A DNA stretch of 64,000 bases from Xanthostigma xanthostigma (GCA_963575645.1 OY754469.1:40878753-40942752); one strand, 5' to 3'. Shown: positions 20,216 to 30,068, counted from the stretch's first letter. Notes: generated from the letters alone by a model not told the origin. Numbers and translations: made by a program.

Positions 20216-20671
20216 ATATAAATAACAGTCTTTGACGGTATGTTTAATGTTCTTGGAGATGCTAAAACGCCCCTAATTAACAGGATTGTTTTTTTTATTA
20301 TTATCAATTCGGGTACAATTATATTTCCTTTATCGACGTGTCTGAATTGTGAAATAAATAGTAAAAAAAGAGCAGAAATAAAGGGATGAGAAAAGGGAAC
20401 ATTATTTATTTAGAATATAACGCTGTCACATTTGTAAGTCTACGAAATATGTTTACTAGCGTGCAAGGCGGTAACCTTAAAAACAGACAACGGAAAAACA
20501 GTAAAATCGACACCCCCAGGTTTGCTTTGTCGTCAACGTTTCGATTATAATCGCCGACCGAAAAAAATATCTGCCCCGAATATAGTAAATATTTTGTAGA
20601 GTCAGGAACGCTATTTAATAAACAACTTTTGGACTGAGGCATAATGTTCTTGTCCAACGATAATATAAATT
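20216..20671. other. Non-coding DNA
   Basis: No supported feature. The 83-aa minus-strand ORF at 20406-20657 has no recognisable domain. Confidence 0.4.
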
Positions 20672-20908
20672 ACTAGCGGCCCGGTCCGGCTTTGCCCGAA
20701 TTTGTAGATTGGCACCGTTTTTTCGTCGACTTACGTTGCAAAATTGGTAACCACAAAAAGCGATTTTATTTTAACGCGACAGTATATAGCCTATGTCTAT
20801 CCTCAAGATCCATTCTAAATATTGGTGAAGAAAATTTTGAAATCGGTTGAGTATTTTCGGAGATTACCGTCTACATCCAAACTTTACCTTTTTATAATAT
20901 TAGTATAA
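20672..20908 (+). mobile_element. Short ACTAGCGG...TATTAGTATA element
   Basis: It begins ACTAGCGGCCCGGTCCGG, holds GCACCGTTTTTTCGTCGACT and CGGAGATTACCGTC, and ends TTATAATATTAGTATAAAT. Relatives are 3715-3953 (reverse) and the start of 50344-50430. It resembles short SINE- or RTE-end-like insect repeats. No tRNA-like part is seen here. Confidence 0.65.
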
Positions 20909-21213
20909 ATGAAATATTTAAAGCGAATTTGAACAATAAAACACAACGATCGAATTGTCATTAAAATACGCTTTTAAACATTCTGTAATCAATTTTAATC
21001 GAAAATGCATAACATCATGTTACTATAATATATATTGTACAAGATTGTTAATTGCTTTCCTGTTTATAAAATATTGTGCATAAAATTCAAATCTTTGATT
21101 GACGTCTGAATAGAACTCTTCAAATAAATTGGTCGACAATTTAATTTATTTGATGCATAAAAGCTTAGAATGAATTATTGTGAAATACTGAAATTTTAAA
21201 TGAACAAAATCTA
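20909..21213. other. Non-coding DNA with a dispersed fragment
   Basis: 21085-21152 carries CAAATCTTTGATTGACGTCTG and CTCTTCAAATAAATTGGTCG, a fragment of the inverted-repeat family seen at 25500, 47999 and 59640. Nothing else is recognised. Confidence 0.5.
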
Positions 21214-21740
21214 TACAGGGATGATTTTTAAGTTGATTCTTCATTTTTAACAGCATGTAGAATTTAAATAGACGAAGAAATATTCTAGTATCTAACGTTT
21301 TTATGAAAACTCAAAAATAAGAGAGAAACAGCCGTTCAAAGTTTAATTAATTTTTTAAAATTTATTTAATCAATACAAAAGCCCGGTTAACACACGCGAA
21401 GAAATGGTAGCACGAATCGGAAATGCATCCCAAATAATTCGCGGAGGGCCCTTGTCGCTACTACAAGCATGTACCTACAGAAGCATGCATCTTTGTGTCC
21501 AACAAAACGGGGACAACTTCGAACAATTTATCTGTAAATACTTGATAATGACATATCATATTTCCATAGTGACATAACATAACGCCAGGACCGACCTCAA
21601 AGTTCGATAAAATTTTATAAGACTTTGAAAGCCTGTTTCTCTTTCAATTTTGAGTTTTGATAAAAAAACATGAAATATTTCTTCGTCTATTTGATTTCTA
21701 CAAGCTGTTAAAAAAGAATCTACCTAAAAATAATTCTGTA
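21214..21740 (+). mobile_element. mariner-like TIR element with transposase remnant
   Basis: Inverted arms of roughly 110-120 bases lie at 21214-21340 and 21625-21740. Inner blocks such as TAGACGAAGAAATATT and GAGAGAAACAGCC have clear complements on the right (AAATATTTCTTCGTCTA, GCCTGTTTCTCTTTC). Outer ends read TACAGGGAT and ATTCTGTA. Between them is the C-terminus of a transposase (21386-21577). Most of the transposase gene is deleted. Confidence 0.75.
21386..21577 (+). pseudogene. mariner-superfamily transposase C-terminus, remnant
   Basis: In one frame the segment reads VNTREEMVARIGNASQIIR, then a short diverged stretch, then SMHLCVQQNGDNFEQFI before an AT-rich tail and stop. This is the pattern that ends many arthropod Tc1/mariner-superfamily transposases (VxTxEELxxRIxxAxxxIR ... 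CxxxxGxxFEQxL), which I recognise from memory. The upstream catalytic DDE part is absent, so the protein is non-functional. Its position between inverted arms explains its presence. Diverged residues in the middle (GGPLSLLQACT) suggest decay, perhaps with small indels. Confidence 0.65.
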
Positions 21741-22335
21741 TGTTTCATCAGGATATATTATACGAATTAACACAGGTAAAATCGATTCAGGAGAAATCCA
21801 TATAATAATATTCTCAAAAATTTAATGAATTTTACGGTCGAATTTCGACAACTGGGCAACCGCAAGTTTGTATAAACACATAAAAGCGGAACAGCTATGT
21901 GAGTGGAAACATCGTCGCCAATTTCAACTGCGCATTTCGGTAGGTGAACGTTTTCTACATCCAAGGGAAGACAGTTCTGCACTTAATGGAAGCTGGGTTC
22001 TGAGGATAATACAGTCCTTAAAAGGATGTTACCGTATTTACTGTCGCGTGCGGTATAAAAATGTTGAAGCCTTTTATTGGATCGAGATTGGTTGGGAGTT
22101 GAGCTATTGACTGATCCAAGTTGAGATGAACGTCGCATTCGACATCAGCTACGTAGCTGTTTTGAAAGTAATTGGCTGAACTAAATAAACTGATGGTAGT
22201 TATGTGTACACAGAGGATCAGATCTACTCCGTTTGGAATTATTGCTTCTTATATATTTCTTCATAAATATATTGTTTATATTGTGAAAAATAACTCTAAT
22301 AATTTAGAGTGATGATGATCCTGTTTAAATGTTGT
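21741..22335. other. Non-coding DNA
   Basis: Overlapping ORFs of 71-80 aa on both strands (21767-22110) have no recognised domain and overlap each other. I treat them as chance. Confidence 0.4.
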
Positions 22336-22387
22336 AAAATTAAAGGATGAATCCTGGTGGTACGGGATCGATGAAGGTTTTTTTATT

Positions 22388-22443
22388 GCATTTTATTGTC
22401 TGACGTTTCGGCAAACTTTATGCCATCTACGGAGAATCAATGC
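22388..22443 (-). ncRNA. Hammerhead-ribozyme-like motif
   Basis: On the minus strand: distal stem I GCATT, proximal TCT, core CCGTAGA, stem II GGC/GCC with a 9-base loop, GAAACGTC, then AGA and AATGC completing both parts of stem I. ACGT would be a minimal stem III, with cleavage after the C. The core departs from CUGANGA at two positions, so this copy may be inactive. Confidence 0.45.
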
Positions 22444-22694
22444 TGTCTGTTTTCTCAGTATTGTTGTTATGTATAAAATAAATTAAAATAAAAAATGTCA
22501 TCAACGGGTATTAAAATTACTATTTTTCTTGAAAAAAACTGATTTTTACTGAAAATTCTATAAATGTGTCTAATATAACTTGTTTAAAATTATACTTTTA
22601 CTTTTTCAAGAAAAATAGTAATATTAATACCCGTTGATGACATTTTTTATTTTAATTTATTTTATACTTAACAACAATACTGAGAAAATAGACA

Positions 22695-22750
22695 GCATTG
22701 ATTCTCCGAAGATGGCGTAAAGTTTGCCGAAACGTCGGACAATAAAATGC
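22695..22750 (+). ncRNA. Hammerhead-ribozyme-like motif
   Basis: GCATT ... TCT, core CCGAAGA (one change from CUGANGA), stem II GGC/GCC, GAAACGTC, then GGA and AATGC. The TCT/GGA pairing uses one G-U wobble where the partner copy has AGA. Both copies keep stem I despite a sequence difference. Confidence 0.5.
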
Positions 22751-22909
22751 AATAAAAAAAAACTTCAGTGTTTGCTTGTTTCATCGATCCTATGCCACCA
22801 GGATTCATCCTTTAATTTTACAATATTGTTTATACCTCAGATAAATAAATGAACGGGATATAGCTAAAAGATTTCACTACTAGGGCTTGGCATAATTATT
22901 TTATTTGAA

Positions 22910-23815
22910 TATAGGGTGACCGGTAATGCTCGAATTCCTCCCGGGAGATGAAACTATGACTAATTTGAAATTATTTAACCTCTATCACTTAGGGGTCAAA
23001 AATGCATCATTTTCGAGAAAATTTACTTCGGTTTTCTTTTTACAAAAATCCGAATTAGGCTTTTGAAAAAAAAATAATTATCGATTTTTTTATTGTATTT
23101 TAAAACTTTATTATAAATAATATTGATAATCGATGCGAAAAACTTTCAAAATACTTTTTTTAAATTAATTATAAGCAATTTAAAATTGATAAAATATTAA
23201 AAAAAATCACGTGACTGCAAACGCACTAAAATTGTTTTTGACAGTTGTGACGTCATAATGGTAAAATGTATATACGCAGTATACTATCAATGGCTTCTAC
23301 ATGTGTATTGACTAAAACATTATGACGTCACATTATGTTCGGGAAATGTCGGCGCGTTCTCGGAACTGGGTACAAAAATTTATTTTTAATTTGATATAAC
23401 TTTTGAATTATAACGAAAATAAAAAAAAGAAAAATAGTTTTGTTATAAAACTTATATACGATCTTTCCATTTATGACAAAAAAAAATTTCATTCAAAAGC
23501 CCAATTTTGGGAGTTAAAAATTAAAAAAAAATTCACTTTGTGGTCTGAATTTTTCCATGATCAGATAGCTTACTAATTGGCCAACCCTCCTAAAGATGAA
23601 AACCTTAAACCACGAAATTTACTGTTAGATTTTATGTTGTGTGTTAAAACTTAACAATAAATAAAAAAAATAAAATAAAAATTCTTCACAGAACTGTCAT
23701 TATCATATTAAGAAATGACGCATTTCCGACCCCCAAGTGATAAGGTTAAATCATTCCAAATTAGCCATTGTTTCTTCTCCCGAGAGGAATACGAGCAATT
23801 ACCGGCACCCGTAGA
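22910..23815. mobile_element. MITE-like element with about 100-bp inverted repeats
   Basis: The left end AGGGTGACCGGTAATGCTCG and the right end CGAGCAATTACCGGCACCC are inverted. Inner arms (CCCGGGAG, AATTATTTAACCT, TCACTTAGGGGTC) also pair with the right arm (CCCCCAAGTGATAAGGTTAAA). The interior is composite: 23055-23330 matches 19020-19300 and 23330-23505 matches 9905-10110, both reversed. A left-end-only copy lies at 54750. No ORF. Confidence 0.75.
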
Positions 23816-23903
23816 TATTATTGGTATAGACATTTAAAATATTGTTGCGTGCCACTTGTTGGGACGACTCTGGATTCTATAGGAATGTTCTAGTAACGAA
23901 AAC

Positions 23904-24107
23904 AATAATCATCGAAAGCAAGTAAAGACCCGACCTTTCTTGCAATAGCCTGGAGAAACCAATACATGTAAAGGAAAGATTCTCGGAACTACGAGAATAT
24001 TCTAGAATAATCATCGAAAGCAAGTAAAGACCCGACCTTTCTTGCAATAGCCTGGAGAAACCAATACATGTAAAGGAAGGAATCTCGGAACTACGAGAAC
24101 ATTCTAG
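23904..24107 (+). repeat. 102-bp tandem duplication within the solo LTR
   Basis: AATAATCATCGAAAGCAAG starts at 23904 and again at 24006. The copies differ at only a few positions. It lies upstream of the TATA box, where it could duplicate regulatory sites. Confidence 0.9.
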
Positions 24108-24129
24108 AAGCGTAGGACGAAGCTATAAA

Positions 24130-24160
24130 ATGCGAGCGGAGTGGTTGAGTTAGTCAGTTA
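24130..24160 (+). promoter_or_regulatory. LTR core promoter (TATA plus initiator)
   Basis: TATAAAA, then GCGAGCGGAGTGGTTGAG, then TTAGTCAGTT resembles a TATA/TCAGT insect core promoter inside the solo LTR. Spacing is close to the usual 25-30 bases. Confidence 0.6.
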
Positions 24161-24510
24161 TTCGAGTTGCTCGCGAGTTGTGATGATACAAATCTGACGT
24201 TGCGACATAAATCATAATACTGCGAAGATAAATAAACTTTAGTGAGTGCAATTATATAAATCTGTTTAACATAAATAGCTTCTGTAGTGTAAATACAAGT
24301 GTGAATCAGTTACTAGATAAACTTTGTGTTGTATTCCTGTGTTGTAAATATTTTGTGTACGTAATTTAGTGACTCTATATTCTCTGTTACTTAGTCTTTC
24401 ATTTTATTATTTAGAACTATTAGCTTTCGTTTGTGTGTTTAACTGTTTTGTTAAACATTTATTACTGTAAATAAATAATTTTACCACGGACAACAGTTTT
24501 GTTGCAATAT

Positions 24511-25499
24511 TATTTTTAAAGAAAATAACATTACTGTCAATTAAATTTTTAATAAGTACCTATAGATATATTTCTTAACAAATGTAGTAAGTGTTCTAAA
24601 TTGGCGCCTTTGAAAAAAATAATTTATGTTCTAGATTTGCATAAGACGGAAATAAATTGAAACGTTATTAGAGAGTGTGGGTAAAGGCTTAGCGAGATGA
24701 GAGAAATTCTACGCATTTTTCCGATCGACGCACTCTATTTCTAAAGTTTTATTCGCAAAATTAACGAGGGTTATATTATGTAAAAAATTCATAACCGAAC
24801 CGTTTTTTTCCATTAGCTTTTAAAATTTTTGAAGCGGAAACGAATGTGTAAAAATGTTATCTTTTTAAATACTTAAATATCGTAAAACCTCGTTCTGCTA
24901 AATCTGTCCGATATCAAAACTCTAAGTATCATTTTTTTTCAAATGTCAATTAAAAAAATTGTGAGCCTCCAATTGTGCGTTGTAATTTAAAAAACGTTTT
25001 AAATAATATAAAAAGAAAACAAATGGAGATTGTATGTATTTTAAATAAAGCAAGTCAAAATTAATTTTTTGCACCTTCATCTATAAAATAGCTTTTTTTC
25101 CATATCTGTATTCGGTATGTGCTGCAGCTGCTTGTAAGGAAGAGGGAGACGCTGAACGACCGTGCGCACTTAGCGGCGAAAGCTGGCATTTTTACGGTAC
25201 ATGCACTGATATAAAACCACGAGGAAGGTTTGTGTAAGTATATATATAATTTGTGAATATTTTGTACAAAATGGCTGAACTATGACGCTATTTTGCCAAA
25301 AAAAAAAAAACGGTTTTCGTAGGCTTACATGGCTAACACTGGCCAAATATTTAGAGTTACAACAAAACAATAGATGGGAAGGTCAATAGGTATATATCCA
25401 GCAAGAGAAAGAGAGAAACAGGTAGAGAGAGAGACAATGTATTAATAAGTCTTGTTTTGCATCCGGATGAACCGGGACGGGCCGCTAGTATAATATATT
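24511..25499. other. Mostly unannotated AT-rich DNA
   Basis: No gene is recognised. The 66-aa minus ORF at 25170-25370 shows no domain. The end piece GGATGAACCGGGACGGGCCGC...TAGTATAAT at 25462-25493 is a terminal fragment of the ACTAGCGG-ended family. Confidence 0.45.
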
Positions 25500-25757
25500 T
25501 TATACAAATCTTTGACTAACGTCTGACTATATTCTTCAATAAATACGATTTTCGACAAATTTTGATATTAAAAAACTCAACATTTTTAATTTGTTATAAA
25601 CTAATTATAATTAATCATTTTTTATATATTTTTTTAGCTAAAATATTATTCTGAAGAAGATCCGAATCCGGATCGAAACGTTAATTGAATTATGAATAAA
25701 TTCAATTGTCTGGTAATAAGTCGAAAATTGTATTTATTGAAATATATTTTACTTCTT
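25500..25757 (+). mobile_element. Inverted-repeat element with a hammerhead-like core
   Basis: The left arm (CTTCAATAAATACGATTTTCGAC) is the complement of the right arm (GTCGAAAATTGTATTTATTGAA). The motif CTGAAGAAGATCC...GGATCGAAACG lies between them. Related fragments are at 2325, 21085, 47999 and 59640. Confidence 0.65.
25645..25690 (+). ncRNA. Hammerhead-ribozyme-like motif
   Basis: Core CTGAAGA (fits CUGANGA), one extra A, stem II GATCCG/CGGATC with loop AATC (six base pairs), then GAAACGTT. Flanking ATT and AAT could pair as a short stem I. This copy has the best stem II in the window. Confidence 0.5.
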
Positions 25758-25759
25758 AC

Positions 25760-26110
25760 TTCGATCGAAAGTGAGTGCATACTTTCGGCACCAATTATTG
25801 CAAAGCAGAAAGTCTAACATTTACTCCTTGGTGGGATTACACGCTACAATACGGGAAGGGCGTACGTTCGTGCGATAGCAAAAACATCCAATCAACTGTT
25901 GTTTAGATGATTGTCGTTTCTATTAGGTACATTTTAGCTAATAGTCGCGAACAGCTGTCATTCTTGTTGTTACGTATAACCTCAAAGCTTCTTGCTTGGA
26001 ATTTATCTGTGTTTTTATGTAATTAATTAATTAATAAATATAATAAGCGTGATTACGGCGCGCAGGGCAAGATATCACACTTTCGGCCCTTGTGGTGTAA
26101 TATACTATTA
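25760..26110 (+). repeat. Dispersed repeat C, copy 1
   Basis: It matches 31170-31552 in the same orientation. Shared blocks include TCGATCGAAAGT, GGTGGGATTACACGC, TTTTAGCTAATAGTCGCGAA, ACGTATAACCTCAAAGC and CTTTCGGCCCTTGTGGTG. No ORF and no clear terminal repeats. Type unknown. Confidence 0.8.
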
Positions 26111-27720
26111 TAGTCATAGCTTTGAATATAAATGGACATTTTCACAAAAGTAAAATGCTATTTAACAACTGGTATTATTTAATTTGTATTCTTTCAATTT
26201 CCACACAGAATTAAAAAAAAAGAGATCGCGATATTGTATCTCCGGCAATAAAAGGCATTCTCCTTATGCAATGTGTCTCGTTTTCTTGTCAAATTGGATT
26301 GCCGTTTTAGGAGTTAGAATGTAGCTACCTACGTATTTGTGTTGAACGTGAAATTATTAAAAGCTATGCTAAAAACCATAAACTGTAGAGAATAAGGCTT
26401 TCTGCACGGCTCAATTGGTTCCTTCATCGTAAAATACTACAATATATCTTATGACAGATCAGTGATAAAAATTTTATGCTACATTTTGTTACACGGACAT
26501 AAAAAAGTTTCGTTTGTACAACGGCGTATAGAAATTGAAGATAATGTGTAACCGTGGAAAATGTATAAAATACGTCAACTTATAATAATAATTTACATTA
26601 TCATAACAATAGTGGTTTGTTGTCTTGGCTTTTTTACAATAAATAGAATTTCAAATCAGTAACAGTTTTTTTCTGTATGTTTTTAGAGAAACTTCCCAGG
26701 GTTGCCAACTCCTAAAAATCTTTCTCCCTAAAAATCCCCTAAAAAAACCGTCTCATTATGTAGTAGAATAGTGAATACCGTCGTCAAAAAGAAACTTTGT
26801 TGAAGATAAGTTAACAATAAAAAAATATTGTTCTAGAAGTTACAATAATCGGAATTCATTGTTATCTCATTTTCAACAAAGTTTGCTGCTTTGACGGCGG
26901 TATTCTAGATAATATATAAACTACTATTTTATCACACTAAAGACTACAAACCTACTGAACTTTGGCATTAATACGACGATTGAAAACTGAAAGCCTCAAC
27001 GTTTACAGTACACACATTGAGAACGATTTAATTTATTTATTGCGGATATGGGTATGTTTTTGCCAGATTAAAGTTTGGTAGATGACGTGCTCCCGGTGGT
27101 CTTGTCGTATGGTATGTTAAGGTTTTCAACCTATGTCCTGGAAATTATTGAAACAATGTTTTATATGGCTGGGACAAATTATTACACTTCTCAGCTTAAA
27201 CTAAAAAATGTGAAATCAAATTTTAAAGAAATGCCAACTGACCTTAAACAAATGTTTTGCTTTGCTGGTGTAATTATACCTGTGTGAAATATTGGGTTGG
27301 ATTATTTTATGCTTTGTTTTTATATTTGCTTCAAATCACATTATGTCTCGAAGCAAGAAATTTATTTTATTATCTATTTTTTATATACCTTTATCTTTGT
27401 TATGGGTAAGGATGTGAAAATAATATCGATATAACGTTATTGAATACGAGAGAGAGATTGTGAATTATAGACGCTCAACAGCTAAGGTCATCAGCGTCTA
27501 TAAATACGAATTTAGTATCATTCTGAAGCAGAAACGTTCACCTGGTTAGTAATTTTTGCAAACACATTATGGTAACATACATTTCAGAACTATTTAATCA
27601 ATTGAATGGATACGATGTCACTTTTCCATAAGGACTACATGTAAAATTCTGCGAAATAAAAATCGTTGTAACTTTTTATTTATCTGATGGATTGATGTGA
27701 AATTTTTTTCAGAGCTTCAT
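26111..27720. other. Unannotated AT-rich DNA
   Basis: No gene is supported. A 70-aa ORF at 27075-27287 (MVDDVLPVVLSYGMLRFSTY) is more amino-acid balanced than most chance ORFs but matches no family I recognise. AGGGTTGCCAACTCC at 26699 is a hAT-end-like motif without a partner. Confidence 0.4.
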
Positions 27721-27723
27721 AGC

Positions 27724-27900
27724 TTAAATAAGATAAGATAAGATAGTTTATTGGTGTTAAAACTTAAGTTTACACAAGTCGTACAGTTACAAAATGTAAA
27801 GTTTAATATTAAAAAACTCTTCAATTGAATAAAAGCTATTCTTAATACTAACAGACTGTGGAAGGAAGTTAAATAATTTAGGGCCATAATAGATAATAGT
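27724..27900 (-). mobile_element. 5'-truncated LINE 3' end
   Basis: On the minus strand the end of a reverse-transcriptase ORF (27787-27892) is followed by a short 3' UTR and a (TTATC)n tail (27729-27746), as in Jockey/CR1-type LINEs. The remainder of the element is missing, the normal result of incomplete target-primed reverse transcription. Confidence 0.75.
27787..27892 (-). pseudogene. LINE ORF2 C-terminal fragment
   Basis: The frame reads YYGPKLFNFLPQSVSIKNSF and continues to EEFFNIKLYIL before the stop at 27787-27789. The GPKLFNxLP...I...F pattern is the conserved extreme C-terminus of many Jockey/CR1-type LINE reverse transcriptases. All catalytic motifs lie in the missing upstream part. 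The family assignment is from memory of the motif. Confidence 0.65.
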
Positions 27901-28039
27901 CAGATAATGAAAATTTTCGATTTGGAGTTAGTCTACTCGGCCACTATTGAAAAATTTTTTTTTTTCCTTTTTCTATTTTTCAAAAGTTTATGTGTTCAAT
28001 ATTCCCAGAAATTTTTAGAATATTCCGAGCATTCTAAAT

Positions 28040-28096
28040 GTAGCTCATGCCCATGCGTTCTTTTGCACCCGGGTGAAACCGGGCGGGACCGCTAGC
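28040..28096 (+). repeat. Terminal fragment of element A family
   Basis: GCGTTCTTTTGCACCCGGGTG followed by AAACCGGGCGGGACCGCTAG is the right end of element A in plus orientation, placed just before copy 3. The rest is absent or unrecognisable. Confidence 0.65.
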
Positions 28097-28150
28097 CCCT
28101 TATAGGTATAATTTTTGAAATACTTCTTTAAACGCATAACTATTATTATA

Positions 28151-28898
28151 ATACTATAGCGGTCCCGTCCGGTTTCACCCGGGTGCAAAAGAACGAATGA
28201 GTACGCACATTTATCTTAGTTTACCGAGATGAATGTTGTGTCCAAATTTCATGATCATTGGAATTACCGTTCAAAAGTTTTTGTCGATAAAAAGCAGTAT
28301 TTATACTTTTTTAAGTAATAAATTTCTTTTAAATCAATAATTACGAGTACTGTAATTAATAAAATATAATAAATATTTAATTGAAAACACTGTAGGATAA
28401 TTATTTTTATATAGGTACCTATATAGTTATAACAGTTTTCAAATGAGCTATTAATTAGATTTATTTAATTTTAATTAGTTGTAAATAAAATTAAAATAAA
28501 TTTAAATGTAAGCCTTAGAAGAAATCAATGTAGAAAATAAAAAAAAAATTAAAAATATATTCGCCCAACGTGGGGCTCGAACCTACGACCCTGATATTAA
28601 CATTTAACAGTCGCATGCTCTACCGACTGACCTAGTCAGGCTTGTGAATATACGACCTAATATAGGTATGTAGTAACGGCATTTCACCTGAACAGAATCT
28701 ATTTTTGAGATACATTTTGCAACATTTTTCATTGATGCTCCGCTCCTATTAGTCGTAGCGTGATATTATATAGCCTATAGCCTTCCTCGATAAATGAGCT
28801 ATCCAACAATATTTTTTTTTCAATTTGAACCAGTAGTTCCTGAGATTAGCGCGTTCAACCAAACAAACAAACTCTTCAGCTTTATATATTAGTGTAGA
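28151..28898 (-). mobile_element. tRNA-Lys-like non-autonomous element A, copy 3
   Basis: Same architecture as 8506-9261: CTATAGCGGTCCCGTCCGG start, CACCCGGGTGCAAAAGAACG, the AT-rich middle, a tRNA-like module at 28562-28641, then the GCGTGATATTATATAGCC arm and AACTCTTCAGC with TATATTAGTGTA at the end. Confidence 0.75.
28562..28641 (-). other. tRNA-Lys-like sequence inside element A copy 3
   Basis: Box B-like GGTTCGAGCCC and box A-like TCAGTCGGTAGAGCATGCG are present on the minus strand. The anticodon arm contains a short internal duplication (TTAACATTTAACAG on the plus strand), so it could not fold as a normal tRNA. Confidence 0.6.
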
Positions 28899-29414
28899 TT
28901 GCAGTGTAGTAATTGTGCAGCCCTGATTTATTATAGAAGTGCCGTCATGTAATCATACAACATCTTCATCTATCATCTGACATATACTTCTCGTTTCACG
29001 GAACGTGGGTTCCATCGTTGAACTTCGGATAAAGAAACGGACAGGAGATTTGTCTGCGTATATGTGTATAGGAAAAAAATTGAAAAATGTGTCCAAATCA
29101 AACCTTCTCAATTTTACACAACAAAAAATGACTGCTACTATAACACTATTTTATACCTTTCTCTTATATTATGTGCATTATATATATTATATAATGCTCG
29201 TTCCTCTACATTAGAGGTCTATATTATATAGGTATTTTAGTTCCGTGTTTTTACGTAGCCTATAAAACATACATGGGCTCTCTACTAAAGTGAAATGTCG
29301 TCGAGTGTGTTTTATGGACCGACTGATTTCTGATAATTTAATTTATTTTGAATAAGTGTGTAATCCAACACGGCGTTTGTTTAAATCACAAGCCAAGTGG
29401 AGTCGTTTTATCAT
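28899..29414. other. Non-coding DNA
   Basis: No supported gene. The 69-aa ORF at 29005-29214 has no recognised domain. Confidence 0.4.
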
Positions 29415-30068
29415 CTATACTAATATATAAAGCTGAAGAGTTTGTTTGTTTGGTTGGTTGAACGCGCTAATCTCAGAAACTACTGGTTCGAATTGAAAAT
29501 TTTGTTTTTGTTGGATAGCCCATTTACCGAGGAAGGCTATAAGCTATATAATATCACGCTACGACCAATTGGAGAGGAACATCAATGAAAAATGTTGCAA
29601 GATGTATCTCAAAAATTAGTTCGTCTAACAAATATTATCAGGTGAAATGCCTTAACTAAATATTGCAATATTAGCGTGTCACGTAAAATGTAAGAAAGTA
29701 ATGTAGAAAATAAAAAAAAAATTAAAAACTTCGCCCAGCGTGGGGCTCGAATCCACGATCCTGATGATATCAAGAGTCACGTACTCTACCGACTAAGCTA
29801 TTCGGGCTTGTGATGTGCTAGGCTAATATTGGTATATTTAGTTACGGCATTTCACCTAAATAGAAGCTCATTTTTGAGATACATTTTGCAACATTTTTCA
29901 TTGATGCTCGCTCTCGTATTGGTCGTAGCGTGATATTATATAGCCTATAGCCTTCCTCGATAAATGGGCTACCCAACAAAAAAAAAATCAATTTGAACCA
30001 GTAGTTCCTGTGATTAGCGCGTTCAAACAAACAAACAAACTCTTCAGCTTTATATTATATTAGTATAG
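29415..30068. mobile_element. Element A derivative with inverted arms (copy 4)
   Basis: Unlike copies 1-3, both termini are the same arm in opposite orientation: TATACTAATATATAAAGCTG at the left and CAGCTTTATATTATATTAGTATA at the right. Each is followed inward by the AACGCGCTAATCTC, TCGAGGAAGGCTAT and ATCACGCTACGACC blocks. The CCCGGGTG end is absent. The tRNA-like module (29731-29808) is kept next to the right arm. Confidence 0.8.
29731..29808 (-). other. tRNA-Lys(CTT)-like sequence inside element A copy 4
   Basis: On the minus strand: GCCCGAATAGCTTAGTCGG, TAGAGTACGTGACTCTTGAT with CTT at the anticodon position, GATTCGAGCC and a final CTGGGC that can pair with the initial GCCC(G). It is the most tRNA-like of the four modules, but still imperfect and repeat-borne. 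Confidence 0.65.

Larger units (their letters stand above)
22336..22817. mobile_element. Long palindromic element with two hammerhead-like cores
   Basis: The two halves are inverted copies: TTAAAGGATGAATCCTGGTGG at the left returns as CCACCAGGATTCATCCTTTAA at the right. Inner arms include AAAAATGTCATCAACGGGTA and its complement. Each half contains GACGTTTCGGC / GCCGAAACGTC within a hammerhead-like motif (22388-22443 minus, 22695-22750 plus). The centre (22540-22600) is unpaired AT-rich DNA. No ORF. The motif links it to Penelope-like elements. Confidence 0.8.
23843..24506 (+). mobile_element. Solo LTR of a second LTR-retrotransposon family
   Basis: The 664-bp unit begins TGTTGCGTGCC, ends TTTTGTTGCA (TG...CA) and is flanked by ATAT at 23839-23842 and 24507-24510. 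A TATA box (GCTATAAAATGCGAGC, 24130) is followed about 25 bases later by an initiator-like TTAGTCAGTTATTC, as in an LTR promoter. A 102-bp segment is tandemly duplicated (23904-24107). No coding region is attached. Fragments of the family are at 39355 and 52850. Recombination between two LTRs is the usual origin. Confidence 0.85.

Noticed and set aside
20520..20560. Hammerhead motif (minus-strand GAAACGTT after a small hairpin)
   Set aside because: A hairpin and GAAACGTT are present, but there is no CUGANGA core in front of it.
27075..27287. 70-aa ORF that could be a host exon
   Set aside because: No splice-site pair, family match or second exon could be recognised, so it is left as unproven.
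27520..27550. Hammerhead motif near CTGAAGCAGAAACGTT
   Set aside because: There is no stem II between the two parts, so the resemblance is chance.
29731..29808. Functional tRNA-Lys gene
   Set aside because: The anticodon arm is imperfect and the sequence is part of a repeated element with several decayed copies.
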